From contig NZ_ONDD01000041.1 in NCBI RefSeq assembly GCF_900316465.1, forward strand, positions 1 through 18,985: a stretch of 18,985 nt of DNA, given 5' to 3'. Below the pieces are notes generated by a model that was given only the letters and a program-made list of their open reading frames with translations, did no database searches and was not told where the DNA came from. Positions 1-6,673 of the stretch are shown here, piece after piece. Origin of the DNA: an uncultured Fibrobacter sp. GTDB taxonomy: Bacteria; Fibrobacterota; Fibrobacteria; Fibrobacterales; Fibrobacteraceae. The stretch's first letter is position 1. Each line of letters begins with the position of its first letter. The position numbers and the translations under genes were made by a program.

Positions 1-449
1 AAGGCGGGAAGGAGAGTCTTTTGTTGAACCGTTGCCAGTTTTTTTTCGCTGTAGATTTTTTCAAGACCGGGAGTGACGACAATGTTTTTCCAGCGTTGTT
101 TCTGTGCGACAAAAATCATGATGCCTTCGCCGCTTTCTTTGCCGAGGTTCCATTGTTCGGCGGTGTACTTTGCGTACTTGTCGCCCTTTTCGAATTGGTT
201 TGCGTGTCCGATGTCGTCAATCAGCACGCAGGTAAGTTCAATTCCGGTTTCTTGATGGAACTTTTGGGCGAGGTCGTTAAAAAGTTGCGTTTCAGAAGCG
301 TTCAGCAGGTGATTGTCGTCGTAAATCTGACCTTCACTGGGCTTCTGAGGAAATCTTTGGTCTTCAAAAGATGTTTCTGCCATAGCCCCGAGCGTAAGAC
401 TCAGGCAAAGGAGTGTAACACGTATGGAAATGCGCTTTAATAGAAACAT
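1..449 (-). CDS. TPM-domain secreted/envelope protein (YgcG-like), 3' end cut by window edge
   Basis: Reading the minus strand from the ATG at 449 gives about 149 codons open to the window edge, so the C-terminus is missing. Residues 1-24 form a typical Sec signal peptide: two basic residues, a Leu/Val/Thr-rich core, and a probable cleavage site after GAMA. From about residue 40 the protein matches the start of a TPM domain: IYDDNHLLNASE, a helix with FNDLAQKFHQETGIEL, then TCVLIDDIG, and later GIMIFVAQKQRWKNIVVTPGLE. TPM domains occur in exported proteins of photosystem II repair and of unknown envelope roles. No specific reaction can be assigned here. The family often carries a C-terminal membrane segment or Gly-rich tail, which would lie outside the window. 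There is no clear Shine-Dalgarno sequence. A TATATTT element sits 8 nt upstream of the ATG. The forward-strand reading frame over the same bases is a shadow. Confidence 0.8.
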   Translation of the reverse strand, partial: MFLLKRISIRVTLLCLSLTLGAMAETSFEDQRFPQKPSEGQIYDDNHLLNASETQLFNDLAQKFHQETGIELTCVLIDDIGHANQFEKGDKYAKYTAEQWNLGKESGEGIMIFVAQKQRWKNIVVTPGLEKIYSEKKLATVQQKTLLPA

Positions 450-457
450 CACTTTGA

Positions 458-464
458 AAATATA
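458..464 (-). promoter_or_regulatory. TATATTT start-proximal promoter element of the TPM gene
   Basis: TATATTT on the minus strand ends 8 nt before the ATG at 449. It belongs to a recurring TAnnTTT class in this window and overlaps one copy of a 13-bp direct repeat (462-474). Promoter function is inferred from position and recurrence only. Confidence 0.4.
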
Positions 465-531
465 AAGTTTATTTCTAAAAAGTTGCGCGTGAACTTATTT
501 TTTCATAGGATTTTGGCGATAAAGTTTATTT
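462..531. repeat. Pair of 13-bp direct repeats, each with an 11-bp near-palindrome
   Basis: ATAAAGTTTATTT occurs exactly at 462-474 and again at 519-531. Each copy contains ATAAA-G-TTTAT, an inverted repeat around one central base. The 220-bp gap 450-669 between the divergent TPM and hydrolase-like genes is AT-rich. Apart from these copies, the two TATATTT elements and two TGGAATAT copies near 545-567, nothing else is recognisable in it. The pair could be a two-site operator, but chance in AT-rich DNA cannot be excluded. Confidence 0.35.
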
Positions 532-626
532 GTATCTTACGAAATGGAATATTCTTGGTTGGAATATGAAAATGGGAAGATTTTAATTTTTTTTTGTGAT
601 AAGTGTTCTATTCAAAAAAAACTCTA

Positions 627-633
627 TATATTT
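627..633 (+). promoter_or_regulatory. TATATTT promoter-like element upstream of the hydrolase-like gene
   Basis: TATATTTAGG begins at 627, 36 nt upstream of the ATG at 670, so this gene would have a short leader. A GTGTTC hexamer lies 24 nt upstream of it (603-608). The TIGR02147 gene at 7720 has the same arrangement, with GTGTTC 26 nt before TATATTTAGG. Confidence 0.35.
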
Positions 634-669
634 AGGAGTGGGTTACGAATAGAACAATAGGATTGGATT

Positions 670-1308
670 ATGAATGAGAAATGGACATGGCTCCCGGATT
701 TTGCCTCGGATATGGGGATATGGGAAGACGATCTGGTCGGCATTGCGCCTGATGCAGAACATCTTTTCGTGACATACGAAAAGATGGTGTCTGTTCTTGA
801 TAACATTTATGATTTGCCCGGCCTTGCCGAGGCGTCTACCGTTGTAGGATGGGGCTTAGGAGCTTTTGTTCTTTTAAAGAATGCTCAAAATCGTCCCAAA
901 AACCAGAAATGGATTCTGCTTTCGCCTTATGCGGATTATTGCTCTGAACACAGTGAATGGAATAACGAAAACCTGTCGTTTATTGCGCACCAGACGAAGA
1001 CCGCGGTGGATGCTACCTTGAACGCTTTTTACGAACTGATTGAAAATGAATTTGGTGAATGGCAAGATGACTGGATGAAAGCCGCCAAGGCGATTAATCC
1101 TGAAGCCTTGTATAAGGGACTCTCGTATATTGCAAGGAACCGAATTGATGCGCCTGTTCCTATTACGGCTGAAACACAGGTCCTATATGGTCGCATGGAT
1201 GGTGCCGTTCCTCCGGCTATGACCTTGGAACTCAAGGAATTTATGCCTGGGGTGGAATTCAAGGAACGCCCCAAGGCAGGACATTGGCCGCCTCTACTTT
1301 TGTTCTAG
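670..1308 (+). CDS. Alpha/beta-hydrolase-fold protein, BioH-like, lacking the nucleophile serine
   Basis: The 212-residue product follows the layout of pimeloyl-ACP methyl ester esterases (BioH). The N-terminal WTWLPDFASDMGIWEDDL resembles the HGWG...W region, VVGWGLGAF (58-66) matches the nucleophile elbow, YGRMDGAVPP has the Asp (D177), and KAGHWPP has the terminal His (H205). BioH has GWSLG at the elbow; here it reads GWGLG, so the catalytic Ser is Gly62. The oxyanion HG is also replaced (PD). Asp and His are kept. At 212 residues it is shorter than BioH (about 256), missing the N-terminal strand region and the last helix. It may be a pseudoenzyme or a non-hydrolytic binding protein; esterase activity by the usual mechanism is unlikely. 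There is no biotin gene nearby. The upstream sequence has at best a weak ribosome binding site. The stop codon overlaps that of lnt on the other strand (shared CTAG). Confidence 0.7.
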   Translation: MNEKWTWLPDFASDMGIWEDDLVGIAPDAEHLFVTYEKMVSVLDNIYDLPGLAEASTVVGWGLGAFVLLKNAQNRPKNQKWILLSPYADYCSEHSEWNNENLSFIAHQTKTAVDATLNAFYELIENEFGEWQDDWMKAAKAINPEALYKGLSYIARNRIDAPVPITAETQVLYGRMDGAVPPAMTLELKEFMPGVEFKERPKAGHWPPLLLF

Positions 1309-3248
1309 CCGCGTTTGCGGTTGATAAAAGAGAGCAAAAGCGTTGCGATCAGGTAGGCTGCGAAAAAGCACAGCAATAACATTTCAACAAAGTCGCCAAT
1401 ACGGCTGTATAGAGTGTCGCGGGTCTTGAGCGGCACTTTTCTTTGTACAACGCGATCGGTGAATATTTCGGTGTTGCCGTCGTAGTGGCCGTACTGGTCG
1501 ATGAATGCGGAAACACCGCTGTTGGCAAGGCGTGCCACCGGCATGCCGTTTTCGATAGCGCGGTAACGGATCAAGTTCAGGTGCTGGTAAGGGGCGGTAC
1601 TCCGGCCGAACCAGCCGTCGTTGGTAATGTTGACCATGAGGCGGGAGCCTTCGCGGATCGCTTCGCGCACCAGGTCGCCAAAAATGGCGTCGTAGCAAAT
1701 GTAGGGTGTCCACAGGAACGGCTGGTAGACGGGGGTTTCTTTACCGGCGACAAAGTCTCCTTCGCCAAGATCCACATAGTTTAAAATCGGGAAGATTTCG
1801 TCAAACGGAATTCGTTCGCTAAAAGGCACCAGGTGCTTTTTGATGTAGCGCTTCGGGAAGTGAAAATCGCCGGGAGTGAACAGGAACGAGGCATTGTAGA
1901 CATCGAACTTACGGATGCTTCCGCGCGGATTGCGACGGTAGTCGAGTGCGCCTACTAAAAGTTGAGAGTTCTTGCTGTCTGCGACTTCGTGCAGGCGTTC
2001 AATGATGCCGGGCTGCCTGCGAATGTGGTCGGGGATTGCGGTTTCGGCAAGCACGATAAGGTCAGCATGTTCCTTAATGCTGTCGTTGACCATGCCGAGA
2101 GTCTTGTTGACAATGTTATCGAAACGTTCCTTGCTCCATTTGGCTCCCTGTGCAATGCTTGGTTGTACAAGGGCGATAGAGGGGTTGCCTTCGGCGTCTG
2201 CATCGTAGAACGGTTGGGCTTCGGTTTTAGACAAGACGATACTGCCTTGAATGAGTAACACGACAAAAATGGAAAGGGGGACGGCTAGAACAGGGATTGC
2301 TTTTTTGATGTCTTGAACTTTGCAAAGTGTTTGGGCTACGGCTTGGTTCGAGGCGACGACCAAAATCGTGTATCCGAAGATTCCGATGTAGGGGAGCATT
2401 TGCAACAGTTCCAGGCTGTTTCCGAAAACATAGCCCAAGTGACTCCACGGGAAGGCGAAATCGCCGTAGGTGCGGGTCATTTCAAGGCCGGCGTAAAAGA
2501 CCGGGAAGAGAATCAACAAGATGGTGCGAATTTTTGCAGGAGCATCTTTTGCAAGCGTGTATACGAATCCGGCCAGAGTGTTGTAGGCGCTGAAGAAGGC
2601 GATAAGCAAAAAGAGCCCGAGGAGAATCAGTCCCGAAGGTGCGGTCTCCACGTGCATGACGTTGTAAATCCAGTAGTAATTGATGGAGTTGTAAAGCATG
2701 CCCGACCAGAAGGTGGCGAACATGGCTTGACCGCGGTTGAATCGGTTGAGGACGATGAACCACGGTACAAGCAGCAATAGCGCTGCGGGGCCCAAGGGCA
2801 TGGGCGGGTAAGCGAGTGCGTACAAGCCCCAGGCGAAACAAGAAAGGAATAACGCGGTGCGAGATTCGCGGGTCTTGATATGCTTGTAATTCCAACGGGC
2901 AAAAAGGATAATCCAGAAAATGCCGATGGGACATGCGGTAAGAATGAGCTGGATCAGTCCGGCGTGCCCGATTTTATTCAGGTCGCCAATGTTGTAGTCG
3001 AGTGCGAGAAATATAAATGAAATGATTGCAAAGGCAAAAAGTGTACGCTTAAAGCTTTTGCGGATGTTCTTAAAAAATAAGAATGGGATTGTTACTGCCA
3101 AGGGGAGTACTTGCAAAATCTGCGTGTAAAGCCCCGGCTTGTCGGGCCGCAGCGAAAAGGCTACGGTCTCGGCAACAATGAGAATAGCTATATAGATCCA
3201 ATAAACTTTCGGAAGTGCGTTAAAATGTGTCTTAATTTTATTCAGCAT
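1305..3248 (-). CDS. lnt: Apolipoprotein N-acyltransferase with extra N-terminal membrane segments
   Basis: Lnt transfers a phospholipid acyl chain to the N-terminal Cys of apolipoproteins in the inner membrane, the last step of lipoprotein maturation. The catalytic triad is visible: E402 in VLAETAIP, K470 in YIKKHLVPFSE, and C518 in PYICYD. The nitrilase-fold motif NITNDGWFG and the following AENG-like RYRAIENGMP also fit. The product has 647 residues against about 510 in E. coli. The usual core (LSCFAWGLYALAYPPMPLG) starts near residue 134, leaving about 130 extra N-terminal residues with roughly four hydrophobic segments (about 14-30, 45-58, 69-83, 97-116). It is the last gene of the lipoprotein-rsmI-lnt operon, 25 nt after rsmI, with only a weak ribosome binding site. 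The start ATG is the first in-frame codon after rsmI. Several lipoproteins in this window are plausible substrates. Confidence 0.95.
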   Translation of the reverse strand: MLNKIKTHFNALPKVYWIYIAILIVAETVAFSLRPDKPGLYTQILQVLPLAVTIPFLFFKNIRKSFKRTLFAFAIISFIFLALDYNIGDLNKIGHAGLIQLILTACPIGIFWIILFARWNYKHIKTRESRTALFLSCFAWGLYALAYPPMPLGPAALLLLVPWFIVLNRFNRGQAMFATFWSGMLYNSINYYWIYNVMHVETAPSGLILLGLFLLIAFFSAYNTLAGFVYTLAKDAPAKIRTILLILFPVFYAGLEMTRTYGDFAFPWSHLGYVFGNSLELLQMLPYIGIFGYTILVVASNQAVAQTLCKVQDIKKAIPVLAVPLSIFVVLLIQGSIVLSKTEAQPFYDADAEGNPSIALVQPSIAQGAKWSKERFDNIVNKTLGMVNDSIKEHADLIVLAETAIPDHIRRQPGIIERLHEVADSKNSQLLVGALDYRRNPRGSIRKFDVYNASFLFTPGDFHFPKRYIKKHLVPFSERIPFDEIFPILNYVDLGEGDFVAGKETPVYQPFLWTPYICYDAIFGDLVREAIREGSRLMVNITNDGWFGRSTAPYQHLNLIRYRAIENGMPVARLANSGVSAFIDQYGHYDGNTEIFTDRVVQRKVPLKTRDTLYSRIGDFVEMLLLCFFAAYLIATLLLSFINRKRG

Positions 3249-3273
3249 GACTGTTAACTTTCTTGCCTTTAAT

Positions 3274-3957
3274 CTACAGCCCGCTCTTGTCTTGGGGATT
3301 GAATATCAGTACGAATTCACCTTTCGGCGGGTGGGCCTTGAAATGGGCTGTGATTTCGGAAGGGGTCCCAATCAAGTGCTCTTCGAACTTCTTGGTGAGC
3401 TCGCGCATCAGGGCAATCTTGATTTCTCCGAATACCTGGCCGATTTCTTCGACGAACTTGTCGATGTTATGCGGACTCGCGTAGAATATTTGGGTTGCTT
3501 CTTCGTCTTTCAGTTTTTCAAGCAGGTGAATGCGCTGCGCACTCTTTTTGGGTGAAAAGTACTGGAAGCAAAAATGGTCTGTGGGCATGCCGCTAGAAAC
3601 CAGTGCGGTAATCATGGCGCAGGGGCCTGGAATGGCGCGCACATCGATCCCTTCACGAACGCATTCGCGTACTAGATTGAATGCGGGGTCTGCAACGCCG
3701 GGGGTACCTGCGTCGCTTACGAGAGCTATGTCGCCTTCGTTTTTCAGGAATTCCACGTACTTGGGGGTCACCTTCTCTTTATTGAAGTCATGGTAGGCTT
3801 CCATGGGCGTGTTAATGCCGTAGTTGTCAAAGAGTACGCGCGTGTGTCGCGTGTCTTCGGCAAGCACCAGCGGAACTTCCTTTAAGGTCCGCACGGCGCG
3901 GTAGGTGATGTCTTCCATGTTCCCGATGGGGGTCGCTACTATATAAAGAGTGTGCAT
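3274..3957 (-). CDS. rsmI: 16S rRNA (cytidine1402-2'-O)-methyltransferase RsmI
   Basis: RsmI uses S-adenosylmethionine to 2'-O-methylate C1402 in the decoding centre of 16S rRNA. The 227-residue product carries the tetrapyrrole-methylase-fold signatures of the family: LYIVATPIGNMEDIT (4-18), AEDTRHTR (33-40), LVSDAGTPGVADP (79-91), IPGPCA, and YASPHNI. It ends with KGEFVLIF. E. coli RsmI is longer (about 286 residues), the difference being a C-terminal extension absent here. It lies 23 nt after the upstream lipoprotein gene and 25 nt before lnt. A TATTTTT element ends 5 nt before the ATG with no Shine-Dalgarno sequence, so it may also have its own promoter within the operon. Confidence 0.95.
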   Translation of the reverse strand: MHTLYIVATPIGNMEDITYRAVRTLKEVPLVLAEDTRHTRVLFDNYGINTPMEAYHDFNKEKVTPKYVEFLKNEGDIALVSDAGTPGVADPAFNLVRECVREGIDVRAIPGPCAMITALVSSGMPTDHFCFQYFSPKKSAQRIHLLEKLKDEEATQIFYASPHNIDKFVEEIGQVFGEIKIALMRELTKKFEEHLIGTPSEITAHFKAHPPKGEFVLIFNPQDKSGL

Positions 3958-3962
3958 AGCCG

Positions 3963-3969
3963 AAAAATA
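3963..3969 (-). promoter_or_regulatory. TATTTTT start-proximal element of rsmI
   Basis: The minus strand reads TATTTTTCGGCT directly before the ATG at 3957, placing the element 5 nt upstream of the start codon in the 23-bp gap after the lipoprotein gene. No ribosome binding site fits. Promoter function is inferred from the recurring pattern. Confidence 0.35.
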
Positions 3970-3980
3970 GAAATCTTGTG

Positions 3981-4553
3981 CTAAAAATCTTGAGCCAAAT
4001 TCAGGTCGGTGTTGCGGACGAGGCGGGTTTCGAACTTGAGACGTTCCAAAAGCTTACGGTGCATTTCCTGCGAGGCGTCGTTGACCAAATCCGAACGCAT
4101 GCGACCGTACCAGAATGCCTTGACATGTTCGCTTTCTTCAAATTCCACTTTAAAGGTCAGCGTGCCGTGGCAAAAGATTCTTGCTTCCATGCGGTAATGC
4201 CAAGTCTCGCTTACGGGGAGCATGGGCCAGAAAGGAATGAAGGCCGCGCCGATATTCCAGGAACTGCTTTCTCCATCGGGGGTGACGCTTGCGTCAATGT
4301 GTGCGACTCCGCGGCAACTTTCCATGGGGTAGCTTGAAGTGTCTACCGCAAAAGAATACGCTCTTTGCAGATTTGTGTCCAAAACGGATGTCGTTCCTGC
4401 GTAAGAAATCGTGATGGGCTCAAAAAACGGGATAGTTTTCGGATAATCTTGTAAGTCGTATTTGGTAAGGCTTGTGGAACATCCCGCAAAATGCATGCCG
4501 AAAAGGCCTGCGAATGCCATGAACATCAACGATTTTGACGTAAATAATTTCAT
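3981..4553 (-). CDS. Predicted lipoprotein of unknown function
   Basis: The 190-residue product has a lipoprotein signal peptide: MKLFTSKS, a hydrophobic stretch, and the lipobox FAGC with Cys25 as the lipidation site. The mature part has no family I recognise. It is mixed alpha/beta with aromatic-rich strands (FIPFWPML, ETWHYRMEARIFCHG) and two Cys (in SCRGV and FCHG) that could pair in the periplasm. It is the first gene of the leftward group lipoprotein-rsmI-lnt and faces lpxH across 29 bp, so it sits among envelope-biogenesis genes. A role in the envelope is inferred from this position only. A TATATTT element lies 6 nt before the ATG and no Shine-Dalgarno sequence is seen. Confidence 0.85.
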   Translation of the reverse strand: MKLFTSKSLMFMAFAGLFGMHFAGCSTSLTKYDLQDYPKTIPFFEPITISYAGTTSVLDTNLQRAYSFAVDTSSYPMESCRGVAHIDASVTPDGESSSWNIGAAFIPFWPMLPVSETWHYRMEARIFCHGTLTFKVEFEESEHVKAFWYGRMRSDLVNDASQEMHRKLLERLKFETRLVRNTDLNLAQDF

Positions 4554-4559
4554 TTCTAT

Positions 4560-4575
4560 AAATATAATTATATTT
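4560..4575. promoter_or_regulatory. 16-bp perfect palindrome forming divergent promoter elements
   Basis: The bases read AAATATAATTATATTT, identical on both strands. It contains TATATTT pointing right (4569-4575, 7 nt before the lpxH ATG) and left (4566-4560, 6 nt before the lipoprotein ATG). TATAAT also occurs in both directions. The whole intergenic gap is only 29 bp, so both promoters must overlap here or extend into the coding sequences. The palindrome is directly seen; promoter function is inferred. Confidence 0.55.
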
Positions 4576-4582
4576 CGTTTCG

Positions 4583-5308
4583 ATGAATTCGACCGCCTAT
4601 TTTATATCAGATGCGCACCTTGGGGTAAACCCGCCGGGTTCTGTCCCGAATCGCGAACAGGCTCTTGTCCGTTTTATTGAATCGATTCAGGGCAAGGCTT
4701 CGCATTTGGTAATTGTGGGCGATTTGTTCGAATTTTGGTACGAATACAATGATTACGTCTGCCGTAACCATATGGATTTGTTCTTTGCCATGCGCGAATT
4801 GGTAAAATCCGGCTGCGAAGTCCATTTATTGCAGGGCAATCACGATTTTGCTTATGGGGATTTCTTCCCGAAGTCTCTAGGCGTCCAGACTCATAAGGAG
4901 CTGGTGCTTGAAATTCAGGGAAAAAGGGTCTATTTCCGCCATGGCGATGGCGTTGCAAAATCCGACTTCGGTTACCGGTTGTTCCGTCGCGTTCTTGATT
5001 TCCCGCTGAATCGATTCCTTTTCCGCCAACTCCATCCGGATTGGGGGATGGCCCTTGCCCGATTTGTGGGCCGGAACAGCCGTAAGGTGGGCGAGTCCCG
5101 CGTTATCAAGATGGAAGAATACCTGAATTGGGCGAACCGAATGCTCAAAAAGACGGAATGCTCTTTCTGCATTCTGGGCCATCACCATATTTCGGGCATT
5201 TGGAATGTCGAAAACGGGACTGTGGCATCTGCCGGAGACTGGATGAAAAAACTCACCTACCTCCGGATGGAAGCAGGTGAGCTTGATATTCTGAATTTTG
5301 ATGGTTAA
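4583..5308 (+). CDS. lpxH: UDP-2,3-diacylglucosamine diphosphatase, LpxH type
   Basis: This calcineurin-like metallophosphoesterase of 241 residues should cleave UDP-2,3-diacylglucosamine to lipid X and UMP in lipid A synthesis, at the inner face of the cytoplasmic membrane. All metal-binding motifs are present in order: SDAHLG (D10, H12), VGDLFEFW (D47), GNHD (N86, H87), HGDG (H120), and GHHH (H200, H202). The third motif is GNHD where E. coli LpxH has GNRD, as in Bacteroidota-type relatives. Length is normal for the family. There is no signal peptide. It is divergent from the lipoprotein-rsmI-lnt group, and lipid A plus lipoprotein functions here make an envelope cluster. A TATATTT element is 7 nt upstream of the ATG and there is no Shine-Dalgarno sequence. 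Its TAA overlaps the stop of the next, convergent gene (TTAA). Confidence 0.88.
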   Translation: MNSTAYFISDAHLGVNPPGSVPNREQALVRFIESIQGKASHLVIVGDLFEFWYEYNDYVCRNHMDLFFAMRELVKSGCEVHLLQGNHDFAYGDFFPKSLGVQTHKELVLEIQGKRVYFRHGDGVAKSDFGYRLFRRVLDFPLNRFLFRQLHPDWGMALARFVGRNSRKVGESRVIKMEEYLNWANRMLKKTECSFCILGHHHISGIWNVENGTVASAGDWMKKLTYLRMEAGELDILNFDG

Positions 5309-5763
5309 TCTTGGGTTCCGGCGTTATTTGCGCGGGTTTCCGTAGACTTCATCATTTTCTTGCTGGCATTTTCGCCCCAAATCCAGGCGACAATGTCAGT
5401 ATTTGCGAACTTGTCCCACATATCGTCTAGCCAGCACCAATGATGGGTTTCGCCCTTTTCGTCGGTGAAAGTCCATTTTTCCGGGGTAGCGGAGAAGGTC
5501 ATCTTGATCGGCTCCGGCTTGCTGAAGTTGCCGTATCCATCATTTACGGCTTCAGATTCTGCAGGTTCGATTTCGATGGTCCAGGACTTACCTTCGGTCC
5601 TTTTGTAGATTCCGACATTGTAGACTATAAGGATGGCGACGACGATGATTGCGCCCTTGTAATTCTTCTTGGTCAAGAAGAAAATCAAGAGGAGGACAAA
5701 CAAAATCGCCAGTGCACCCAAATTATAGTGCGTCGTATAAAACAACTTGAGAATGTCGATCAT
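5305..5763 (-). CDS. Small membrane protein of unknown function, two TM segments
   Basis: The 152-residue product has two hydrophobic segments near the N-terminus (about 13-31, LGALAILFVLLLIFFL; about 37-53, GAIIVVAILIVYNVGIY). A soluble C-terminal domain of about 95 residues follows, rich in Trp (WTIEIEP, EKWTFTDEKGETHHWCWLDDMW, WIWGE). I do not recognise a family. The hairpin-like topology puts both termini on the same side of the membrane. The start at 5763 is supported by a GGAG site 6 nt upstream (complement of 5770-5773). It begins 16 nt after the stop of the upstream two-repeat gene, so the two are probably co-transcribed. Its stop overlaps the lpxH stop by 4 bp. Confidence 0.8.
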   Translation of the reverse strand: MIDILKLFYTTHYNLGALAILFVLLLIFFLTKKNYKGAIIVVAILIVYNVGIYKRTEGKSWTIEIEPAESEAVNDGYGNFSKPEPIKMTFSATPEKWTFTDEKGETHHWCWLDDMWDKFANTDIVAWIWGENASKKMMKSTETRANNAGTQD

Positions 5764-5779
5764 AAGAGACTCCGACTAA

Positions 5780-6526
5780 TTATTTCTTGGACTTTTCTGC
5801 TGCTTTCTGTTCGGCGACCAAAGAGGCTACGCTGAACGTAATGGTCTTGCCTTCGACCTTACATTCGGTACGGAAGCTCTGCTTGGGGAGTGCCAGACCG
5901 TGAGAAGAGAAGGTGCCCATGAAGGAGGCGTTGGCGTGGCTAGCAATAGTGCGCACGTTGATAAAGCCCTTGTCCTTGCTGAAGGAAAGCTTGAAGACCT
6001 TCTTGGCGCGATCGTAATCGGCAATCATGGTCTTGTTCACTTGGGTGTTCACAGCGTCTCTGGTGTGACGGTCGAAAATGATGGTGCCGCGAGAATCAAT
6101 CGAAAGCATGGTCTTGTTTGCAATCGAGTTGCGGCAGGCAATCAGTTTCCACGGGCCCTTCTTCTTGGTAGAATTCTTGCTCGTGAAGATGTACTTGTTG
6201 CCTTCTTTTTCAAGTTCGTACGGACCGGTGACGATCTTTTCGCCGATGGCGTTCAGTGCGCCCTTGAAGTATAGGAACTTGGACTTTGTAGAATTGACAC
6301 CAACAATGAAACGGAAAGACGTGGTCTTTGCTTCCTTGGTGGGTGTAATCGCTACGCGCTTACCCACAGGGTCGACTTCGATATCGGCATAGGGACCGAT
6401 TTCAATGACTTCCCCTTTCTTGGAGTTTTCTTGCTTCGCCATCTTGTCAAGTTTCATTGTCTTGATGGCTTGGTCCGGAAAACGCAGAAAACCGCGAATA
6501 TCCATTTTTACAATGATAGTATCCAT
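5780..6526 (-). CDS. Lys-rich protein with two similar halves, unknown function
   Basis: The open frame extends to an ATG at 6559, but the ATG at 6526 is preferred because it has a strong AGAGGTG site 4 nt upstream. The product is then 248 residues (MDTIIVKMDIRG...). It is basic, with many Lys residues, and has no signal peptide or membrane segment. The two halves look alike. Residues 4-118 and 139-236 both open with a D-x-RG-x-x-x-F motif (KMDIRGFLRF and LSIDSRGTIIF). Both continue with a V/KKVxxxxxTK/SKE-like strand (GKRVAITPTKE and KKVFKLSFSKD) and end with a short strand pair (EKEGNKYIFTSKN and CKVEGKTITFSVAS). This suggests an internal duplication of a small beta-rich domain. I do not recognise the family. 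It could bind nucleic acid or another polyanion, but that rests on charge alone. Confidence 0.8.
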   Translation of the reverse strand: MDTIIVKMDIRGFLRFPDQAIKTMKLDKMAKQENSKKGEVIEIGPYADIEVDPVGKRVAITPTKEAKTTSFRFIVGVNSTKSKFLYFKGALNAIGEKIVTGPYELEKEGNKYIFTSKNSTKKKGPWKLIACRNSIANKTMLSIDSRGTIIFDRHTRDAVNTQVNKTMIADYDRAKKVFKLSFSKDKGFINVRTIASHANASFMGTFSSHGLALPKQSFRTECKVEGKTITFSVASLVAEQKAAEKSKK

Positions 6527-6673
6527 AAACACCTCTTTTTGTTTATTTGTGGTTTTCAAGGTAAACTAATAATTTTCCTAAACAAAATCAATGCAGATAA
6601 GAAAAAAACATGAAAATCTGTTCCCAAAAAGTTTTTTTTGTGCGGAATTTCACACAACGTTTGTCAGTTTTTA

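Noticed and set aside
21..440. 139-residue open frame on the plus strand at the window start
   Set aside because: The minus strand here encodes a signal peptide and TPM domain; the plus frame is its shadow.
6599..6673. Short inverted repeat TTGTG...CACAA after the hydrolase-like gene
   Set aside because: The stem is only 5 bp and no T-run follows on the minus strand, so it is not a credible terminator.
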